From Planctomycetota bacterium (GTDB taxonomy: Bacteria; Planctomycetota; JAJSAM01; JAJVHW01), in assembly GCA_021414065.1 (NCBI GenBank), contig JAIOPE010000094.1, forward strand, positions 1-32,247: a stretch of 32,247 bases of DNA, given 5' to 3'. The first letter of the stretch is position 1. Each line of letters begins with the position of its first letter. The position numbers were made by a program, and so were the translations under genes. Shown one piece after another: positions 1 to 7,709 of this stretch. Under the pieces are notes generated by a model. That model made no database searches. It was not told the DNA's origin and saw only the letters and a program-made list of their open reading frames with translations.

Positions 1-1
1 T

Positions 2-1246
2 TCGACCACACCGCCGAAGACGGCCGCCGCGATCCACGACTTCACGGCGAAGCTCCGCCAACCGGCCGTGTTGCCGGGCGTGCTCGATTACGTGAAGTGG
101 CGTCGCCAGGTGGAGGCCGCGCGCAAGGCCGGACGGAACCCGCCCGATGCGCCGCGCATCGCGCCCGTGTCGATCAACCTCGACCTGACGACCGCGTGCA
201 ACTACCGCTGCGACCACTGCATCGACTGGGACATCCTGAACACCGCGTTCAAGCACGACGAAGCCGTGTTGCGCTCGTCGATCGAGCAGATGCACGCGAA
301 GGGACTCCGCAGCGTCATCCTCATCGGCGGCGGCGAGCCGACCGTCTACCCGGGGTTCAGCGACTTCGTGCGCTTCCTGAAGTCGTTGAAGATGCAGGTG
401 TCCGTCGTCACCAACGGCTCGGGCAACCGCAAGATCCACGAGATCGCGGACTGCCTCGACGAGCGCGACTGGGTGCGTCTCTCGCTCGATTCCGGCACGA
501 ACGACACGTTCATCCGCATGCACAAGCCGGTGAACAAGGAGATCACGCTCGAGTCGATCTGCGAGTGGGTTCCGAAGGTGAAGGCGATCAACCCGCGCTT
601 CAAGTACGGGTTCAGTTTCATCATCGTGTGGAAGGGCGCCGAACGGGAGCACGACGTGAAGATCGTGGAGAACATCCACGAGATCGTGACCGCCGCGAAG
701 CTCGCCCGCGACCACCAGTTCGACTACATCTCGCTGAAGCCCTTCCTCGTCCGCAGTTCCACGGGGTCCGAGGTGATGGACCCGGAGAAGGCCGAAGCGG
801 AACTGCAGGGCGTCGTGAAGCGCATCCGCGACTCGATCAACGAGGCGAAGCTCCTCGAGGACGGCACGTTCAAGGTGCTCGAGTCCACGAACTTGCGCAT
901 GCTCGAGCACGGCAACTGGCGCGACTTCACGAACCAGCCGAAGACCTGCCACATGCAGGCGATCCGCCAGGTCCTCACGCCGACCGGTCTCTACAACTGC
1001 CCCGCATACCGCGGCGTGGACCGCGCCCGCATCGCCGGGAAGGACGCGTACAAAGACGACGCGACGTTCGCCGAGTCGAACCGCGGCCTCGCGACGATCC
1101 TCGACACGTTCGACGCGTCGAAGGAGTGCCGCGAGGTCACCTGCCTCTACAACGACGTCAACTGGTGGCTCGAGGGCCTGGTCAAGGGCGATCAGTTGCT
1201 CGACGACGTCGCCGCCGGCGCCGACCGGGTGGACTACTTCCTGTAG
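2..1246 (+). CDS. Radical SAM protein with C-terminal extra cysteines (5' partial)
   Basis: The frame is open to the left edge, so the true start lies outside the window. A GTG at 68 would begin a 392-residue product, and numbering here starts there. A canonical radical-SAM CxxxCxxC (C44, C48, C51) binds the [4Fe-4S] cluster that cleaves S-adenosylmethionine. It is followed by the GGGEP motif (87-91) that contacts SAM. Four further cysteines near the C terminus (C294, C311, C354, C359) resemble part of a SPASM/twitch auxiliary-cluster region, which is common in enzymes that modify peptides or tethered substrates. No precursor-peptide gene is visible next to it, so the substrate is unknown. 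The next gene follows after 63 bp on the same strand. The superfamily is certain; the specific reaction is not recognisable. Confidence 0.85.
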   Translation, partial: STTPPKTAAAIHDFTAKLRQPAVLPGVLDYVKWRRQVEAARKAGRNPPDAPRIAPVSINLDLTTACNYRCDHCIDWDILNTAFKHDEAVLRSSIEQMHAKGLRSVILIGGGEPTVYPGFSDFVRFLKSLKMQVSVVTNGSGNRKIHEIADCLDERDWVRLSLDSGTNDTFIRMHKPVNKEITLESICEWVPKVKAINPRFKYGFSFIIVWKGAEREHDVKIVENIHEIVTAAKLARDHQFDYISLKPFLVRSSTGSEVMDPEKAEAELQGVVKRIRDSINEAKLLEDGTFKVLESTNLRMLEHGNWRDFTNQPKTCHMQAIRQVLTPTGLYNCPAYRGVDRARIAGKDAYKDDATFAESNRGLATILDTFDASKECREVTCLYNDVNWWLEGLVKGDQLLDDVAAGADRVDYFL

Positions 1247-1309
1247 CGTCGCGAATTGGCCCCGACCGGGCCCGCGTCCTCACTTCGCGCATCCCAGTGG
1301 AGGCAATGG

Positions 1310-2773
1310 ATGAAGGCTCCGCAGTGGTTCATCGTCGTGTCCTTGCTCGGCGCTCCGGGCGTCGTGCTGGGCGCTCTGCCGCAGCCGGCGCCCGCTCGCG
1401 CGGCGGATGCCGACTACCAGCCCGGCGACCGGGTGGAGATCCTCTTCGGCGGTACGTGGTACCCGGGCGTGGTCCTGAAGACCGGCGAGAAGGGCTTCTA
1501 CGTCCACTACGACGGCTACGCCGACAGTTGGGACAGTTGGATGAGCGCGGAGAAGCTGCGCCGCGGCGCGGCGCCCGTCGCGCCGCTCCCGGCGGACAAG
1601 CCCGCGGTGGCGCCCGCCGAAAGGCCGGCCGACAAGCCCGCCGGCAAACCGGCTGATCAGCCTGCCGGCAATCCGGCTCCCGCGGTCGGTGACCCCGCCG
1701 CTGCCGCCGGCGCGGGGGACCCGGCGGTTGGCGAGCGCTGCGAAGCGTCGTGGAACCAGTCGTGGTACGAGGTGGACATCCTCAAGGTCGAGGGCGCCCG
1801 CTACTTCGTCCACTGGCGCGGTTACGGCAGCGACGCCGACGAGTGGCTCACGCGCGACCGGCTCCGCCGCAAGGGCGAGGACAAGGAAGTCCTGCCCCGC
1901 GCGGGGCGCGAGGGGAACGGCGGTGGGCTCCCCGCGGAGCAGATGGTCGGCAAGGACGTCGAGGTCTTCTGGCACGGCAAGTGGTGGCCCGCCACGGTGC
2001 AGAAGACCGACGGCAATCGGTTCTGGATCCGCTACGCGGGACCGGCCTTCGGCAAGATGGAGGAGTGGGCCGTCCCTGAGCGCGTCCGCGATGTCGGTGG
2101 GGCGTCGCGCGTGCGCGTCTCGCCGCAGGACGTGCCCGGGGCGAAGGGCCTCTCGGGGCTCTGGTGGCGCGAGTACATGCTCGCGGGGAAGATGGCGGAC
2201 CAGCAGTTCACGTTCTTCCCGGACGGTCGGCTCGCCTACAGCTACCTCGTCAAGAACCCCGACGCTCCCGATTTCGAGGCGATCCAGCGCGACCATCCCG
2301 AGGCGCTGGGCGCATACGGGATCGAGGGCGGCAAACTGCACATCTCGCTCGGCGGCGACGCCGACGAATGGAAGCCCCTGACCCTTGAGCGAGTGAACGA
2401 CGACCTGATGAAGCTGAACGGCATCCCGACGATGCGGGCCCGCCGGTTCCCGAGGGGCACGCACATCGAAGGGCGCTACCTGAACATCGACGCCGCGGGG
2501 ATCTCCGGCCAGAATCGCAGCCAGGCGTGGGAGTGGACGTTCCACGCCGACGGCACGTTCGAGCACACGACGACCGTCACCGCGTTCGACCCCGGGGCGG
2601 CGCCGCAGCAGGGCGCGACCGTGCTCACCGGGACGTACGAGTTCTCCGGCAACCACCTCACCTTCCGCACGAAGGACGGGGAGGACACGTACATGGCCTA
2701 CCCGATGGGCGACGACGCGTCGTATCCGATGCTCTTCCTCGGCTGGATGATCGTGAAGCGCCGGGAGAAGTGA
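1310..2773 (+). CDS. Exported protein with three Tudor/chromo-barrel-like domains
   Basis: 487 residues. I chose the ATG at 1310 because GGAGG at 1299-1303 lies six bases upstream and the next residues form a signal peptide (MKAPQ, hydrophobic core, A-R-A-A-D cleavage region near 30-32); the frame also opens at a TTG at 1256. Three repeats of about 48 residues (roughly 36-85, 140-187, 212-260) share the pattern V-E-x-x-W/F-x-G-x-W-Y/W-x-x-x-V/I-x-K ... F/Y-x-V/I-x-Y/W, ending in W-x-x-x-x-R-L/V-R, typical of Tudor-knot/agenet/chromo-like barrels. A Pro-Ala-Lys-rich linker (about 87-138) separates the first two. The last ~210 residues contain two lipocalin-like stretches (G-x-W/Y-x-x-x-x plus F-x-x-D-G-x) of beta-rich character. 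These barrels usually bind methylated peptides or nucleic acid in eukaryotes. Their ligand outside a bacterial cytoplasm is unknown. Confidence 0.8.
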   Translation: MKAPQWFIVVSLLGAPGVVLGALPQPAPARAADADYQPGDRVEILFGGTWYPGVVLKTGEKGFYVHYDGYADSWDSWMSAEKLRRGAAPVAPLPADKPAVAPAERPADKPAGKPADQPAGNPAPAVGDPAAAAGAGDPAVGERCEASWNQSWYEVDILKVEGARYFVHWRGYGSDADEWLTRDRLRRKGEDKEVLPRAGREGNGGGLPAEQMVGKDVEVFWHGKWWPATVQKTDGNRFWIRYAGPAFGKMEEWAVPERVRDVGGASRVRVSPQDVPGAKGLSGLWWREYMLAGKMADQQFTFFPDGRLAYSYLVKNPDAPDFEAIQRDHPEALGAYGIEGGKLHISLGGDADEWKPLTLERVNDDLMKLNGIPTMRARRFPRGTHIEGRYLNIDAAGISGQNRSQAWEWTFHADGTFEHTTTVTAFDPGAAPQQGATVLTGTYEFSGNHLTFRTKDGEDTYMAYPMGDDASYPMLFLGWMIVKRREK

Positions 2774-2777
2774 GCGT

Positions 2778-4097
2778 CTAACCCCCGAGAACCTCGATCG
2801 CCTGTGCGATTGTCCAACGCAGTTCGCGGGGCTTCCGGTTCGACGTGTCGGTGATGCGGTCGCGGATCACGCGCAGCCGCGGCAGCGTCTCGACGGCGCC
2901 CAGTTCCGCGAGGGCCTGCGCGGCGGCGGCGACGTCGGACTGGTCGAGGTCCGCGGGCGCCGGAGCCGAGTAACCGTGGCGCACGCTCATCGGGTCGTCC
3001 TCCTCGATGTCGCGCGACGTGTAGTCGCCGGCGAGCGCGGGGAGGAGAACGTCCACGAGTTCGCGGAGCGGCACCGCGCCGCCCATGCGGCCGATCGCCT
3101 CGCAGAAGTCGGCGCGGATCGCCGGGATGTGCGACGGCATCGTCTCCGCGAGGACGTCGAGCAGCGGCGCCGCGCGGCCGCCGAGCGTGACGACTGCCTG
3201 CGTCGCTTCGAAGTCGCGCGCCTCGAGACCGAGGCGGATCTTGCGGATCGTGTCGTCGTCCACGCGGTTGGTGATCCGGAGGAGCGCGTGGCGGCACGTG
3301 AGTGAGACGCCGATTCCGGTGTCGGTCGCGCGTTCGCGGAGTACGCCCACGAGGGGCCAGCCGGCGTCTCCGAGGAACCCCGCGGCGGTGGCGGCGCGTC
3401 GGGCCATCGACGGATCGGCCGAGTGAATGCGAGACGCGAGGCCGTCCACGACATCGGCGGCGAACGGCTTCGCGTCGGCGAAGTGGAACATCGCGCCCAT
3501 CCACACGAACTCCTTCGCGTCGTCGAGCGACTCGAAGGCGTGGGGCACTGTCCAGCGGCCGGGCGTGAACCAGTTCGTCGCCGCCGCGTGGCGGTCGAAC
3601 TCGTCGGCCGACCGGTGCCAGCCGAGGAGCGCGTCGCGGTAGCGCTCGCCGAAGCGGGCCAGGACCGAGCACCAGAAGCGGCCCGTCGTGCCGTTCGGGA
3701 TGCGGCCGGCTTCCATGGCTGCGCGCGTCTCATCGACGAGGCGGGCCGCCCGGTCGCGGTCGGGGTCGATGCGGGCGAGTCGTCGGACGACGTGCCACGC
3801 TGCGTCGCCGTCGCCCCGGCGGACCGCGGCGCCGAGCGCATCCGCCGCGCGCGCCGCCGACGACTGGACGTTCGCCGCGGGAGCCGCGGCACCTTGCGCG
3901 TCCACCAGGTCGTCGCTGAGTTGTGCGATGCGGTCGTCGCTCGCGCCGCTCGTGCGCAGCCACCGTCCGACGTCGTCGGCGCGCCCCAGCTCGACGAGGG
4001 CTGTCCCGGCGGCCTGACGCTCGTCGGTGGGCGCATCGGCGGAGGTGAACGTCGCGAGGAGACTCGCGGGGTCGCGGTGGAATCTGGCGTAGGTCAT
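2778..4097 (-). CDS. HEAT-like repeat protein
   Basis: 439 residues, predicted cytoplasmic (no signal peptide or membrane segment). The C-terminal half reads as repeated helical pairs rich in Ala, Leu and Arg, for example around A-x-x-A-L-x-x-L-G-x-x-x-x-x-P-x-L near residues 390-425, the pattern of HEAT/PBS-lyase-type repeats that act as protein-binding scaffolds. A TRNRV-type segment and several R-x-A-x-x-A-x-G-x-x-G blocks support this. The start ATG at 4097 is the first in frame after the divergent spacer. Its stop is only 4 bp from the stop of the Tudor-like gene on the other strand. The family assignment rests on repeat character alone, and no function can be named. Confidence 0.65.
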   Translation of the reverse strand: MTYARFHRDPASLLATFTSADAPTDERQAAGTALVELGRADDVGRWLRTSGASDDRIAQLSDDLVDAQGAAAPAANVQSSAARAADALGAAVRRGDGDAAWHVVRRLARIDPDRDRAARLVDETRAAMEAGRIPNGTTGRFWCSVLARFGERYRDALLGWHRSADEFDRHAAATNWFTPGRWTVPHAFESLDDAKEFVWMGAMFHFADAKPFAADVVDGLASRIHSADPSMARRAATAAGFLGDAGWPLVGVLRERATDTGIGVSLTCRHALLRITNRVDDDTIRKIRLGLEARDFEATQAVVTLGGRAAPLLDVLAETMPSHIPAIRADFCEAIGRMGGAVPLRELVDVLLPALAGDYTSRDIEEDDPMSVRHGYSAPAPADLDQSDVAAAAQALAELGAVETLPRLRVIRDRITDTSNRKPRELRWTIAQAIEVLGG

Positions 4098-4120
4098 CGC
4101 CGGAGTCTCGCCGGGCGCCG

Positions 4121-4358
4121 TAGCCTGGACAACTCACGAAGGTCCGCGCCTGGCCGAGCCCGCGGGTCGCCCGCTGCGTTGGGACCCTTGCGTGGCGTGA
4201 CAAAGCCGACGCTGCGGGTCCCGCCTTGCGGCCGACTCCGCGGCTCTCGGCCAGGACGGTGTGTCGTGACCCGAACGTCCTTGGAATCGGCGTGAAGTGC
4301 AGGTGCTTCCTAAGATCTGCGCCGTTCTCACGCGAACCCTCGTGAGTTGTCCGGGCTA
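4121..4358. repeat. Divergent intergenic element bounded by 28-bp inverted repeats
   Basis: Arms 4121-4148 and 4331-4358 are inverted copies matching at 25 of 28 positions. Each arm ends exactly 23 bp from a start codon: the HEAT-like gene on the minus strand (4097) and the lipoprotein on the plus strand (4382). The equal spacing suggests duplicated promoter/operator sequence serving both genes. The boundaries would also fit a small palindromic mobile element. I see no obvious target-site duplication. Confidence 0.6.
4149..4255. repeat. Internal long imperfect hairpin in the same spacer
   Basis: 4149-4158 pairs perfectly with 4246-4255 (CCTGGCCGAG and its complement). This is followed by a CCGCGG pairing and by GGGACCC at 4181-4187 with GGGTCCC at 4216-4222, so about 107 nt can fold into one bulged stem. 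It lies wholly inside the 28-bp inverted repeats. It could be a structured RNA, a terminator-like barrier between divergent genes, or part of a repeat family; the sequence alone does not decide. Confidence 0.5.
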
Positions 4359-4381
4359 GGATTGCAACTCGGAGGCAGACG

Positions 4382-4894
4382 ATGGACCGAAGACTTGCGG
4401 GACGCACATCCTTCGGCAACCGCCGAACGAGCATCGCGGTCGTCGTCGGCGGCGCGGCGCTCGTCGCGCCCGGTTGCACGGCCACCGTGCTGCACGATCA
4501 CTACCTGGGCAAGGAGCGCCGTTTCACGACCGACTGGACGGCCGCCGCGGCGTGGCCGGTCAAACCGTTCGCGCTCGTCGGTGGGGTCGCGAGCGACGGA
4601 CTGCTCGGTGTCGCGAGCATGGCGCTGTGGCCGTTCGACTTGGTCGGGATCGCGGGCACCGTGGGCTGGAACACTTGGCAGGAGGGCTGCGGCGGCGCGT
4701 GGTGGGCCGCGCCGGTGTTCCCCGTCGTGACACTGGCCGTGCTGCCATTCGCCGTGTTCGGCGAACGCGAAGGGCCCGCCGTGGTGTGGAAGTGGTTCCC
4801 GCCGAAGCGTGATGCGAAGGCGACGCCGGAGGAAGCGCAGCGTCCCGCGCCGATCGATCCTCGAGTCCCCGTCCCGGCGGGGCCGCAGGAGTAG
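4382..4894 (+). CDS. Putative lipoprotein with membrane-associated segments
   Basis: 170 residues. GGAGG at 4371-4375 is well placed for the ATG at 4382. The N terminus has basic residues (R14, R15), a hydrophobic run and A-P-G-C32, a plausible lipobox. Downstream are two or three further hydrophobic stretches, near residues 55-95 and 105-122, rich in Ala, Val, Trp and Pro. The C terminus is charged and proline-rich. It converges on the rrf2 regulator with only 4 bp between stops. I do not recognise the family. The mix of a lipobox and inner hydrophobic segments resembles small YceK-like or other envelope lipoproteins, but that is only a resemblance. Confidence 0.65.
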   Translation: MDRRLAGRTSFGNRRTSIAVVVGGAALVAPGCTATVLHDHYLGKERRFTTDWTAAAAWPVKPFALVGGVASDGLLGVASMALWPFDLVGIAGTVGWNTWQEGCGGAWWAAPVFPVVTLAVLPFAVFGEREGPAVVWKWFPPKRDAKATPEEAQRPAPIDPRVPVPAGPQE

Positions 4895-4898
4895 CCGT

Positions 4899-5525
4899 CT
4901 ACCGCCGTCGCAGCGCGGCCAGCGGGACGACCTGCGGGCGCTGCTCGACGGCTACGCCGTCGGCGAGGTCGCCCACGGTCACGCCGTCGAGGAACTGGTA
5001 CATGCGGCGCTGGAGCTCGGACCACACGGGGCGGACGGCGCAGCCCTCGGAGTGGGCGCACACGTCGCGGTTGCCGGTGAAGCTCTCGCACAGGTTGTCG
5101 GCGATGGGGCCGTCGAGCGCGCGGAAGAGCGAACCCACCGTGATCTCGCGCGGCGGGATGGCGAGGCGGAACCCGCCGCGCACGCCGCGCGTGGACGTGA
5201 CGAGCCCGGCGCGGCGCAACTCGGCGAGGATCTGGCTCACGTACTCGATCGTGAGGCCCTCGCGCTCAGCGATCTGCCGCGCGGAGAGCGTGGTCGGTTC
5301 GGCTGCGGCGGGGGCGTGAGAAACACCGTTACCGTTACCGTTACCGTTGCCGTTCCCCGGTACGTTCCCGCCGACGTCGATCAGGTCGCTCACCGATCCG
5401 GCGAGTTCGATCGCCACGGTCCGCGTCTTCGCGCCCGAGCCCACCAGGGGGATCGGCACCGCGCCGGCCCGCGCGAGTTGCACGAGACAGCGCAGGCCGT
5501 ACTCCTCGAGGGCGGAAATCTTCAC
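4899..5525 (-). CDS. Rrf2/IscR-family iron-sulfur regulator, with inserted linker
   Basis: 208 residues from a GTG at 5525, giving the family-typical start V/M-K-I-S-x-x-x-x-Y-x-L-R. The winged helix (about 80-123) has the Rrf2 signature: L-S-A-R-Q-I-A-E, then Y-V-S-Q-I-L-A-E-L-R-R-A-G-L-V, S-T-R-G-V-R-G-G-F-R-L-A, and E-I-T-V-G. Three cysteines follow, C146-x9-C156-x5-C162, as in members that hold a [2Fe-2S] cluster, so it probably senses Fe-S status. Helix 1 and the winged helix are normally almost adjacent; here about 58 extra residues (21-78) intervene, including a (Gly-Asn)n tract. It is the last gene of the suf operon, starting 8 bp after sufT ends, so autoregulation of the operon is likely by analogy with SufR/IscR. 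Confidence 0.9.
   Translation of the reverse strand: MKISALEEYGLRCLVQLARAGAVPIPLVGSGAKTRTVAIELAGSVSDLIDVGGNVPGNGNGNGNGNGVSHAPAAAEPTTLSARQIAEREGLTIEYVSQILAELRRAGLVTSTRGVRGGFRLAIPPREITVGSLFRALDGPIADNLCESFTGNRDVCAHSEGCAVRPVWSELQRRMYQFLDGVTVGDLADGVAVEQRPQVVPLAALRRR
5325..5354. repeat. Hexanucleotide tandem repeat inside rrf2
   Basis: Four perfect ACCGTT units and a fifth with one change (GCCGTT) encode the Gly-Asn tract of the Rrf2 regulator on the minus strand. Unit length is a multiple of three, so gain or loss of copies would change linker length without shifting the frame. Confidence 0.9.
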
Positions 5526-5533
5526 GCGGGCGT

Positions 5534-5947
5534 CTACCAGATCCCCAGTGTGTCTTTCGCTTCGTCGCTCGCGTGGATCACGGGGTTCCACGGCGGGTCC
5601 CAGACGAGCTGGACGTCGGGTTCCTTCACGCCGGGGATGCGCGCCACGGTGTTGTGGACCGCCGCGAGGATCTGCGGACCGACGGGGCAGCCGGGCCCGG
5701 TGAGCGTCATGCGGACGATCACCTTCGACTGGTCCTCGGTGACGTCCACGCCGTAGATGAGCCCCAGATCCACGATGGAGATGAGGATCTCCGGGTCCTG
5801 GATGGGCCGCAGGGCTTCGAGGACGTGCTGCGGCTGGAGCTTCTCGTCCGCCTTCAGAACGACGTCTGCGCCCTCGCGCACCGTGAGGTCCATCGGCGCG
5901 CCGGGAATGCCCGGGTAGGAGCCGTGGGGGTCGAAACCGTCGCTCAT
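5534..5947 (-). CDS. sufT: SufT/MIP18-family (DUF59) Fe-S assembly factor
   Basis: 137 residues. The ATG at 5947 overlaps the sufU stop (ATGA). The core carries the DUF59 hallmarks: V-L-E-A-L-R-P-I-Q-D-P-E-I-x-x-S-I-V-D-L-G-L-I-Y, then M-T-L-T-G-P-G-C-P, and the closing W-D-P-P-W-N-P. The cysteine in G-P-G-C-P is the conserved one of the family. SufT-type proteins help mature or deliver Fe-S clusters, and in actinobacterial suf operons this gene directly follows sufU, as here. The first ~35 residues are a variable acidic lead-in. Assignment is secure from motifs and context together. Confidence 0.93.
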   Translation of the reverse strand: MSDGFDPHGSYPGIPGAPMDLTVREGADVVLKADEKLQPQHVLEALRPIQDPEILISIVDLGLIYGVDVTEDQSKVIVRMTLTGPGCPVGPQILAAVHNTVARIPGVKEPDVQLVWDPPWNPVIHASDEAKDTLGIW

Positions 5948-6453
5948 GACTGCTTCCCTTCGTTCGTCGCCGGTGCGCTTGTCGCCGGTGCGTCCGCGCG
6001 CGACTCCAGGTCCCGGAGCGCTTCGTCGAGCGTCGTCCAGGGGAGCAGCGCACACTTGATCCGGACCGGGAACTTCTTCACGCCTTCGAGCGCGTCGAAG
6101 TCGCCGAGGTTGGGCTCCGCCGGCAGGTCGCCGCCGTGGAGGACGGCCTTCACCGCGGCCAGGATCCGCCGGGCTTCCGTGGGCGTGGTGCCGATGATCA
6201 GGTCGTAGAGGATCGACCCGGACGACACCGAGATCGCGCACCCGCGGCTGTCGAGGTGGACGCCTTCGATGCGTCCGTCGGGCGAGACGGCGAGGTGGAC
6301 GTCCACTTCGTCGCCGCAGATCGGGTTCATGCCGTCGGCCCGGCCGTCGATGCGGGCGAGCTTCGCCTTCCCGTGCGGGGCGCGGTAGTGATCGAGGATC
6401 ACGTCGCGGTAGAGCGCGTCGAAGGCGGGTTCCGGGGCGGATGAGGAGTTCAC
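5944..6453 (-). CDS. sufU: SufU: zinc-dependent sulfur acceptor for SufS
   Basis: 169 residues from a GTG at 6453 that overlaps the sufS stop (GTGA). The IscU/SufU fold is clear: A-F-D-A-L-Y-R-D-V-I-L-D-H-Y-R, then N-P-I-C46-G-D48-E, S-R-G-C72-A-I-S-V-S-S-G-S, and I-K-C134-A-L-L-P-W. C46, D48, C72 and C134 match the zinc ligands of SufU. The stretch between the last two cysteines is the longer SufU-type region rather than IscU's. In characterised systems SufU accepts persulfide from SufS and passes it to the SufBCD scaffold. The tail after residue 150 is Ala/Thr-rich and probably disordered. Confidence 0.95.
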   Translation of the reverse strand: MNSSSAPEPAFDALYRDVILDHYRAPHGKAKLARIDGRADGMNPICGDEVDVHLAVSPDGRIEGVHLDSRGCAISVSSGSILYDLIIGTTPTEARRILAAVKAVLHGGDLPAEPNLGDFDALEGVKKFPVRIKCALLPWTTLDEALRDLESRADAPATSAPATNEGKQS

Positions 6454-7709
6454 CGGCGGAAGTACTCCATGGCAGCCGCGAGGCCCTCGGCGAGCGCGCG
6501 GACTTCGTCTTCGGTGTTGTAGAGGTAGAAGCTCGCGCGCGTCGTCGCCTGCACGCCGAAGCGTCGCATGAGCGGTTGCGCGCAGTGGTGCCCCGCGCGG
6601 ACGGCGATCCCGCGCCCGTCGAGGAGCGTGGCGACGTCGTGCGGGTGGACGTCGGGAACGTCGAACGCGACGATGCCCGCGCGCTGCGCCGGGTCGTCGG
6701 TGCCGAGGATGCGGAGACCCATCGGCCGCAGGAGATCGAGAGCGAGCGCGGTGAGCCGCACCTCGTGCTCGTGGATCGCAACGGGGTCCAGTGCTTCGAG
6801 ATAGTCGAGCGCGGCGGCAAACGCGATCGCGTCGGCGGCCGACGGCGTGCCGGCTTCGAAGCGGAGCGGGGGATCGGCGTAGGTGCTGTCTTCGAGGCGG
6901 ACGCGGCGGATCATCTCGCCGCCGCCCTGCCACGGGTCCATCCGCTCGTAGAGCGCCGGGCGGCCGACCACGAGGCAGCCGACGCCCATCGGACCCAGCG
7001 CCTTGTGGGCCGAGAATGCGAGGAAGTCGCAACCGAGCGCCGCGACGTCCACCGGTCCGTGCGGCAGCGACTGCGCGCCGTCCACGACCGTGACGATTCC
7101 CGCGGCGTGCGCCCGTCGGCAGAGATCGGCCACCGGGTTCTCGGTGCCGAGCACGTTCGACTTCGCCGTGAATGCGAAGAGCTTCGGGCGGTCCGGTCCG
7201 TCGTCGGCGAGCCGGGCGTGCGCGAACTCGAGGTCGAGCTTGCCGTCGTCGAGCACCGGGACGAACTGCAGCTTCACGCCGCGTCGCTTCGCGAGCAGAT
7301 GCCACGGGACCAGGTTCGCGTGGTGGTCCATTTCGGTCAGCAGCACGACGTCGCCCGCGGCCAGATTGCGGTCGCCCCAGGCGTTCGCGACGAGGTTGAT
7401 CGACTCGGTGGTGCCGCGCGTCCAGATGATCTGCTCGGGCGTCGCGACGTTGACGAAGCGGGCCACGCGGGCCCGGGCGCCTTCGAACTTGTTCGTGGCG
7501 CGCTCTGCGAGGTGGTGGACCGAGCGGTGTACGTTCGCGCACGACGTCGAGTAGAAGTCGGTGAGCGCGTCGATCACCTGCCGCGGCTTCTGCGACGTCG
7601 CCGCGCTGTCGAGGTAGACGAGCGGGCGGCCGTTGACCTCAGTCGAGAGGATCGGGAAATCGCGGCGGATCGCCGCGACGTCGAGCGGCCGGGCCGACAC
7701 GGTCGTCAC
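6450..7709 (-). CDS. sufS: SufS: group II cysteine desulfurase
   Basis: 419 residues from a GTG at 7709 overlapping the stop of the Rieske gene (GTGA). It is a PLP enzyme that takes sulfur from L-cysteine, leaving alanine and an enzyme persulfide. The N terminus D-F-P-I-L-S-T-E-V-N-G-R-P-L-V-Y-L-D-S-A-A-T-S-Q-K-P is characteristic. The PLP lysine is K236 (S-A-H-K), the conserved D210-G-A-Q lies upstream, and the catalytic cysteine is C376 in R-A-G-H-H-C-A-Q-P-L. Length and motifs match SufS rather than IscS/NifS. It is followed by its partner sufU, as expected for the SufU-dependent type. Confidence 0.97.
   Translation of the reverse strand: MTTVSARPLDVAAIRRDFPILSTEVNGRPLVYLDSAATSQKPRQVIDALTDFYSTSCANVHRSVHHLAERATNKFEGARARVARFVNVATPEQIIWTRGTTESINLVANAWGDRNLAAGDVVLLTEMDHHANLVPWHLLAKRRGVKLQFVPVLDDGKLDLEFAHARLADDGPDRPKLFAFTAKSNVLGTENPVADLCRRAHAAGIVTVVDGAQSLPHGPVDVAALGCDFLAFSAHKALGPMGVGCLVVGRPALYERMDPWQGGGEMIRRVRLEDSTYADPPLRFEAGTPSAADAIAFAAALDYLEALDPVAIHEHEVRLTALALDLLRPMGLRILGTDDPAQRAGIVAFDVPDVHPHDVATLLDGRGIAVRAGHHCAQPLMRRFGVQATTRASFYLYNTEDEVRALAEGLAAAMEYFRR

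Noticed and set aside
1280..2656. Long open frame on the strand opposite the Tudor-like gene (and similar long antisense frames throughout)
   Set aside because: High GC removes stop codons from all frames. The translations are Arg/Pro/Gly-rich with no motifs, while the opposite strand has clear domains.
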